NCBI GenBank assembly: GCA_035286665.1
Contig: DATECY010000004.1
Coordinates: 1 to 26,142, forward strand
Length of the DNA stretch: 26,142 nt
DNA from: RBG-16-68-21 sp035286665
Lineage (GTDB): Bacteria > Actinomycetota > Acidimicrobiia > Spongiisociales > UBA11373
Reading direction: 5' to 3'
Within the stretch, counting starts at the first letter, position 1. Each line of letters opens with the position of its first letter. Shown piece by piece: positions 22,374 to 26,142 of this stretch. A model generated the notes under the pieces. The model worked only from the letters and a program-made list of their open reading frames with translations. It did no database searches and was not told the DNA's origin. The position numbers were made by a program, and so were the translations under genes.

Positions 22374-22723
22374 CAGGCACTCTCCTCTTCACGTCCGTCA
22401 CCGACCACGATCGTGATGTGGCTGGTTCTCTTCAGGATCTGCGCCGCCCGCCCACGGGCACGCGCCTTGAACCGCTTGAGCGTCGGGCCCTCGTCTGCAA
22501 ACGCGGCCACGATCTGCAACTCCTCCGCGTCCACGGAGTGGTTGTGGGAAGCATTCGCCACGGCGGACTCCAGGACCTTGGAGACCGTCACCGATGCGCG
22601 CCGGTTGGTGAACGACAGCACGTCGCGGGCCTCGGTCACGGGGAGGCCGCGAACGAGGTCGAGCACCACCCGCACCTTGGTGGGTGATTGGCGGACATGC
22701 GTGGCGCGGGCACGGACGTTCAT
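22373..22723 (-). CDS. rplV: 50S ribosomal protein L22
   Basis: The product is 116 residues: THVRQSPTKVRVVLDLVRG, ESAVANASHNHSVDAEELQI and the tunnel-lining beta-hairpin region LKRFKARARGRAAQILKRTSH. L22 forms part of the exit-tunnel constriction with L4. The ATG at 22723 overlaps the rpsS end as ATGA. Confidence 0.98.
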   Translation of the reverse strand: MNVRARATHVRQSPTKVRVVLDLVRGLPVTEARDVLSFTNRRASVTVSKVLESAVANASHNHSVDAEELQIVAAFADEGPTLKRFKARARGRAAQILKRTSHITIVVGDGREEESA

Positions 22724-22998
22724 ATCTTCCTCGCGGCTCTGTCACCGGCGTGCCCGCGGAACGTCCGCGTGGGAGCGAACTCGCCGAGCTTGTGCCCGAC
22801 CATCGACTCCGTCACGTACACCGGCACGTGCTTGCGACCGTCATGGACCGCAATCGTCTGGCCGACCATCTCGGGGATGACCGTCGAGCGACGGCTCCAC
22901 GTCTTGATGACCCTCTTGTCGCCCGTCTTGGAGGCGCGCTCCACCTTGGCGAGGAGATGATCGTCCACGAAGGGACCCTTCTTCAGTGAGCGAGCCAT
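22720..22998 (-). CDS. rpsS: 30S ribosomal protein S19
   Basis: The product is 92 residues, fully typical: MARSLKKGPFVDDHLLAKVE, TWSRRSTVIPEMVGQTIAVH, VPVYVTESMVGHKLGEFAPT and RTFRGH. It pairs with S13 in the 30S head. Shine-Dalgarno GGAAGGAG lies 5 nt upstream of the ATG; part of it may be sequestered in a hairpin (23009-23034). Confidence 0.98.
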   Translation of the reverse strand: MARSLKKGPFVDDHLLAKVERASKTGDKRVIKTWSRRSTVIPEMVGQTIAVHDGRKHVPVYVTESMVGHKLGEFAPTRTFRGHAGDRAARKI

Positions 22999-23008
22999 GC
23001 GCGCTCCT

Positions 23009-23034
23009 TCCTGCGGCTCATGGGGGAGCCAGGA
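23009..23034 (-). promoter_or_regulatory. bulged hairpin just upstream of rpsS
   Basis: In transcript direction TCCTG-GCTC, a 6-nt loop, then GAGC-CG-CAGGA gives a 9-bp stem with a 2-nt bulge. The 3' strand leads directly into the rpsS ribosome-binding site. It lies in the 70-bp rplB-rpsS gap. Possible local control of rpsS translation; weak evidence. Confidence 0.3.
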
Positions 23035-23068
23035 CGGATTGCGACGGGCGCGACCAGCGCGTGCACCA

Positions 23069-23905
23069 TCAACTCCTCTTCCCCTTCTTGGTCCGGCGCC
23101 GCACGATCAGGCGGTCGCTCGCCTTGTTCTTCTTGCGGGTGCGTCCTTCCGGTTTGCCCCACGGACTCACCGGGTGTCGACCACCGCTCGACTTGCCTTC
23201 GCCACCGCCCAGAGGGTGGTCCACCGGGTTCATGGCCACGCCGCGGCTCTGTGGGCGCACGCCTTTCCAGCGACTGTGGCCGGCCTTGCCGCCCTTGGTC
23301 AACTCCGCCTCCGGGTTGCCCACCTGGCCGATCGTCGCCCGGCAGTCGAGGGGGACGTTACGCATCTCACCCGACGGCAGTCGAATGAGGGCGAGATCGC
23401 CTTCTTTGGCCACCAACTGGATCCCGGTTCCGGCGGATCTGCCCAGCTTCGCTCCCCCGCCCGGCCGCATCTCGACGGCGTGCACGTTGGTGCCCGCCGG
23501 GATGTTGCGCAGCGGAAGGGCATTGCCCGGCTTGATCTCGGCGCGTGGGCCCGACTCGACGACGTCACCGACGGCGATGCGCAACGGGGCGATGATGTAG
23601 CGCTTCTCACCATCGTGATAGTGCAACAGGGCGATGCGGGCGTTGCGGTTCGGGTCATACTCGATCGAAGCCACCGTCGCCGGCACCCCGTCCTTGTTGC
23701 GCCGAAAATCGATCACGCGGTAGCGGCGCTTGTGACCGGCACCGCGATGGCGCGACGTCGTACGGCCGTGAACGTTGCGGCCGCCGGTCGAGAACTGCTT
23801 GTCGAGCAGGCTCTTCTCCGGCTTGTCCGTGGTGATCTCGGCAAAGTCCGAGACCGTCCGAAACCGCCGGCCCGCCGACGTCGGCTTGTACTTCTTCACT
23901 GCCAT
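23069..23905 (-). CDS. rplB: 50S ribosomal protein L2
   Basis: L2 (278 residues) is required for peptidyl-transferase assembly. Seen: MAVKKYKPTSAGRRF, GRTTSRHRGAGHKRRYR, the central KOW/SH3-like domain with RNIPAGTNVHAVEMRPGGGAKLGRS (split across residues of about 125-150), and the functional C-terminal region MNPVDHPLGGGEGKSSGGR with the conserved catalytic-site histidine. The tail ends KKGKRS. The ATG at 23905 has only a weak GGGAT-type ribosome-binding site. Upstream is array e8. Confidence 0.98.
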   Translation of the reverse strand: MAVKKYKPTSAGRRFRTVSDFAEITTDKPEKSLLDKQFSTGGRNVHGRTTSRHRGAGHKRRYRVIDFRRNKDGVPATVASIEYDPNRNARIALLHYHDGEKRYIIAPLRIAVGDVVESGPRAEIKPGNALPLRNIPAGTNVHAVEMRPGGGAKLGRSAGTGIQLVAKEGDLALIRLPSGEMRNVPLDCRATIGQVGNPEAELTKGGKAGHSRWKGVRPQSRGVAMNPVDHPLGGGEGKSSGGRHPVSPWGKPEGRTRKKNKASDRLIVRRRTKKGKRS

Positions 23906-23915
23906 GCGCTGATCC

Positions 23916-24043
23916 CGTGTTCATGCGCTCCGTCGGTCCGGAGGGCGACAAGTAGCAAGCAGCAAGTAGCAAGCAGGAACGAGTCTTGCGACCTGCGACT
24001 TGCGACTTGGGACTGTCCGATGATGTGAGTTCTCGTGTTCATG
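23916..24043. repeat. heptad inverted array e8 flanked by 10-bp direct repeats (rplW-rplB gap)
   Basis: Left-arm units are AAGTAGC, AAGCAGC, AAGTAGC and AAGCAGG (23950-23977). Right-arm units are CTTGCGA, CCTGCGA, CTTGCGA and CTTGGGA (23985-24012). Cores GCAAG/CTTGC and GCAGG/CCTGC are exact complements, with TA/CA and GA spacers. CGTGTTCATG occurs perfectly at 23916-23925 and 24034-24043, bracketing the array. Removing one copy and the array would leave rplW and rplB about 20 nt apart. Confidence 0.85.
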
Positions 24044-24331
24044 TCAAACTCCGAAGATGTCTATTTCGTCGCCTTCGGCGAGCGTCACCAGTGCACGCTT
24101 GACGCTGGGCCTCATGCCGAAGGTGTACCCGGTCCGCTTGCGCTTGCCCTTGCGGTTGATCGTGTTCACGCGGATGACCTTGACCCCGAAGATCGACTCG
24201 ACCGCCTGGCGGATCTCGGTCTTGGTGGACCGTCGATCGACCCGGAAGGTGTAGGTGTTCGACACCTCGATCAGGTCGTACGACTTCTCCGACACGATCG
24301 GCTCGATGATCAGGTCGCGCGGGTTCTTCAT
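24044..24331 (-). CDS. rplW: 50S ribosomal protein L23
   Basis: The product is 95 residues: NPRDLIIEPIVSEKSYDLIE, NTYTFRVDRRSTKTEIRQAV, FGVKVIRVNTINRKGKRKR and the C-terminal LAEGDEIDIFGV. L23 surrounds the tunnel exit and docks trigger factor and SRP. The ATG overlaps the rplD stop as ATGA. Confidence 0.98.
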   Translation of the reverse strand: MKNPRDLIIEPIVSEKSYDLIEVSNTYTFRVDRRSTKTEIRQAVESIFGVKVIRVNTINRKGKRKRTGYTFGMRPSVKRALVTLAEGDEIDIFGV

Positions 24332-25005
24332 GGGGCACCCTTTTCGTCACGAACGAAGTCGTCGGCGGCGACCTCGAACGCCCGGCTGCCGACCTGTCCG
24401 ATCGAGTCGCCGGTGAAGATCACGGTGTCCGCCCACAGCACGTCGTAGGTGTTGAGCTGCGACGTGGTGATCACGTTCACGGTCGCGAGGTTCCGTACCG
24501 CCCGCTCGACCAGGCGGTCCGAGCGGCTGATCACGAACAGGGTCTTTCCGGTGACCCCCATTGCCTCGAGCATCGCCACGGCGCGCCTGGTCTTGGGGAC
24601 GTCCCAATCGAACGAGGACACGACCCGGATCTCGTCGCCGGCGGCCCGCGACGACAGGGCGCTGTTGAGAGCGAGGCGGCGCATCTTCTTGGGGGTCCGC
24701 TGGGTGTAGTCGCGGGGGCGCGGCCCGTGAGAGATGCCGCCATGGCGCCACTGCGGCGCACGGGTCGAACCTGCCCTGGCCCGGCCGAGGCCCTTCTGAC
24801 GCCACGGCTTCTTTCCACCGCCACTGACCTCCGCGCGGGTCTTCGTCTTGGACGTGCCTGCCCTGGCCGCGGCCAGCTGGGCCGTCACCACCTGGTGCAT
24901 CACCGATGCATTCGGCTCGATGCCGAAGATGGCGGCATCGAGCGACAGGTCGCCGGTCTGCTGGCCGGCCGAGTCGTACACGCGAGCCTTGGGTGCTTCA
25001 GCCAC
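24328..25005 (-). CDS. rplD: 50S ribosomal protein L4
   Basis: The product is 225 residues: an N-terminal globular part (LDAAIFGIEPNASVMHQVV), the tunnel loop TRAEVSGGGKKPWRQKGLGR with RAGSTRAPQWRHGG, and a C-terminal half with TPKKMRRLALNSALSSRA. L4 lines the exit tunnel and regulates the S10 operon in E. coli. The start is GTG at 25005, overlapping the end of rplC by 8 bases. Confidence 0.97.
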   Translation of the reverse strand: MAEAPKARVYDSAGQQTGDLSLDAAIFGIEPNASVMHQVVTAQLAAARAGTSKTKTRAEVSGGGKKPWRQKGLGRARAGSTRAPQWRHGGISHGPRPRDYTQRTPKKMRRLALNSALSSRAAGDEIRVVSSFDWDVPKTRRAVAMLEAMGVTGKTLFVISRSDRLVERAVRNLATVNVITTSQLNTYDVLWADTVIFTGDSIGQVGSRAFEVAADDFVRDEKGAP

Positions 25006-25636
25006 CGGCCTTCACCGCCTCTCGCACGAGCACGACCGAACCGGCCGCACCGGGGACGGCACCGCGAAGCATGAGGATGCCGCGTTCCGCGTCGACCTGA
25101 ACGACCTCGAGGTTGAGCACCGTCGTCTTCTCTCCGCCCATCCGACCAGCCATCTTCATGCCTTTGAATACCCGCGACGGCGTGGAGGACGCCCCGATCG
25201 ACCCGGGGACGCGGTGGACCCGATGGGCACCGTGGCTGGCTCCCTGTCCTTGAAAGTTGTGACGCTTCATGACGCCCTGAAAGCCCTTGCCGCGGCTCAC
25301 CCCGGCCACGTCGGCGAGCCCGCCCTTGGTCAGGACGTCGGCGATCGAAATCTCCTGGCCGAGCGTGTAGGCATCGGGGTCGTCGACCCTCACCTCGACG
25401 AGGTGACGGTGCGGGGTGACGCCGGCCCGGGCGAAGTGCCCGGCAGTCGGCTTGTTGACCTTGTTTGCGGGGAGTTCGCGGTAGGCGATCTGGATCGCGC
25501 CGTACCCGTCGGACTCGAGCCGCTTGATCTGGACGACGCGGCAGGGCCCGGCCTTGATGACGGTCACCGGGACGGCCCGGGACTCTTCATCGAAGACCTG
25601 GGTCATGCCCAGCTTCTCTCCGAGGATCGCCTTCAC
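24998..25636 (-). CDS. rplC: 50S ribosomal protein L3
   Basis: The product is 212 residues: KAILGEKLGMTQVFDEES, then GKGFQGVMKRHNFQGQGASHGAHRVHR in two adjoining blocks (residues 116 on; the Gln-containing GQ.AS.G site is the one methylated by PrmB in some bacteria) and GSIGASSTPSRVFKGMKMAG. L3 is an early assembly protein near the peptidyl-transferase centre. The start is GTG at 25636, overlapping the rpsJ TGA as GTGA. Confidence 0.97.
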   Translation of the reverse strand: MKAILGEKLGMTQVFDEESRAVPVTVIKAGPCRVVQIKRLESDGYGAIQIAYRELPANKVNKPTAGHFARAGVTPHRHLVEVRVDDPDAYTLGQEISIADVLTKGGLADVAGVSRGKGFQGVMKRHNFQGQGASHGAHRVHRVPGSIGASSTPSRVFKGMKMAGRMGGEKTTVLNLEVVQVDAERGILMLRGAVPGAAGSVVLVREAVKAGG

Positions 25637-25944
25637 GTCTTGATCTCCACTTCCACCCCGGCGGGCAGATCGAGGCGCATCAGGGAGTCCACGGTCTTGG
25701 CGGTCGGTTCGAGAATGTCGAGTAGGCGCTTGTGTATCCGCATTTCAAAGTGTTCGCGGGAATCCTTGTGGACGTGGGGTCCGCGAATGACCGTGTAACG
25801 GTGGATCTCCGTTGGCAACGGCACGGGTCCCTTGACCTTCGCCTGGGTACGGATCACCGTCTCCGCGATCTTGCGCGCCGACTCGTCGACCACCTCGTGG
25901 TCGTACGCCTTCAGGCGGATCCGGATCCGATGCTCGTTTGCCAT
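25633..25944 (-). CDS. rpsJ: 30S ribosomal protein S10
   Basis: The product is 103 residues: IRIRLKAYDHEVVDESARKI, VPLPTEIHRYTVIRGPHVHK, DSREHFEMRIHKRLLDI and LDLPAGVEVEIKT. S10 (NusE) acts in the ribosome and in transcription antitermination with NusB. It leads the S10 cluster. There is no ribosome-binding site immediately before the ATG; the nearest good one, AGAAAGGAG, lies on the far side of array e9, about 80 nt away. Confidence 0.97.
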   Translation of the reverse strand: MANEHRIRIRLKAYDHEVVDESARKIAETVIRTQAKVKGPVPLPTEIHRYTVIRGPHVHKDSREHFEMRIHKRLLDILEPTAKTVDSLMRLDLPAGVEVEIKT

Positions 25945-25949
25945 GATGA

Positions 25950-26024
25950 GGTATTAGGTGTTAGGGGTTAGGTGTTAGCAAGAGATGACGACTCTTGCCT
26001 GATGCCTGATGCCTAATGCCTAAC
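25950..26024. repeat. heptad inverted array e9 (tuf-rpsJ gap)
   Basis: Left-arm units are built on TTAGG with TG, GG and TG spacers (25953-25980). A perfect inner hairpin GCAAGAG-7 nt-CTCTTGC joins the arms. The right arm (about 25993-26024) has CCTGA, CCTGA, CCTAA and CCTAA cores with TG/CT spacers. TTAGG/CCTAA are exact complements, the same core as in e3 but with different spacers. The array ends a few bases before the rpsJ ATG. Confidence 0.85.
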
Positions 26025-26039
26025 TCCTTTCTGTGTCTA

Positions 26040-26142
26040 CTACTTGTGGATCTTGATGACGCGGCCGGCGCCGACGGTGCGGCCACCCTCACGGATCGCG
26101 AACCGCAGACCCTCATCCATCGCGATCGGGTGGATCAACTCC
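26040..26142 (-). CDS. tuf: elongation factor Tu, C-terminal fragment (runs off the right edge)
   Basis: The last 33 codons are present: ELIHPIAMDEGLRFAIREGG, then RTVGAGRVIKIHK and a TAG stop at 26042-26040. This is the end of domain 3 of EF-Tu, which delivers aminoacyl-tRNA to the ribosome. Its position just upstream of rpsJ is the standard str-S10 junction. The rest lies beyond the window. Confidence 0.96.
   Translation of the reverse strand, partial: ELIHPIAMDEGLRFAIREGGRTVGAGRVIKIHK

Noticed and set aside
23655..23972. Alternative frame starting in array e8 and overlapping rplB
   Set aside because: Its N-terminus is array sequence and the remainder is an out-of-frame reading of rplB.

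Overview
The window is a high-GC bacterial chromosome segment in which every recognisable gene lies on the minus strand. Read from the right edge leftwards it is one long ribosomal-protein super-operon. The 3' end of tuf comes first, then the S10 cluster (rpsJ-rplC-rplD-rplW-rplB-rpsS-rplV-rpsC-rplP-rpmC-rpsQ), the spc cluster (rplN-rplX-rplE-rpsN-rpsH-rplF-rplR-rpsE-rpmD-rplO-secY-adk-map), the alpha cluster (rpmJ-rpsM-rpsK-rpsD-rpoA-rplQ), a block of five non-ribosomal genes, then truA, rplM-rpsI, glmM, glmS and the first codons of acpS. The gene order rplQ..truA-rplM-rpsI-glmM-glmS-acpS, the long acidic S3 tail, a short-LID adenylate kinase, a putative F420-dependent oxidoreductase and many GTG/TTG starts point to Actinomycetota, perhaps a deep lineage such as Acidimicrobiia. 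The class-level placement is inference.

Functionally the window combines ribosome assembly, RNA polymerase alpha, the Sec translocon (secY), nucleotide and N-terminal methionine housekeeping (adk, map), tRNA pseudouridylation (truA) and amino-sugar supply for peptidoglycan (glmM, glmS). Most adjacent genes overlap by ATGA or GTGA, which implies translational coupling. Two departures from the usual layout stand out. infA is absent from its normal place between map and rpmJ, where a 584-bp gap holds a plausible promoter and paired palindromes. Between rplQ and truA sit a membrane-anchored protein of unknown function, a CLC chloride transporter/channel with CBS and tandem TrkA_C domains, a luciferase-like oxidoreductase, a NUDIX hydrolase and a Yip1-like membrane protein.

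The most unusual content is non-coding. Nine intergenic gaps carry arrays of exactly 7-bp units arranged as two arms, with one arm more or less the reverse complement of the other. In most arrays the unit splits into a 5-nt pairing core plus a 2-nt variable spacer, so the transcript would fold into 5-bp helices separated by small internal loops. The arrays share architecture but mostly not sequence (cores TTAGG/CCTAA, CAATT/AATTG, CCTGC/GCAGG, GCAAG/CTTGC, GGGTG and others). They abut stop or start codons, and at least one (rplW/rplB) is flanked by a perfect 10-bp direct repeat, as if inserted into a formerly tight operon junction. I do not recognise this as a named repeat family; it is the main candidate for an undescribed system here.
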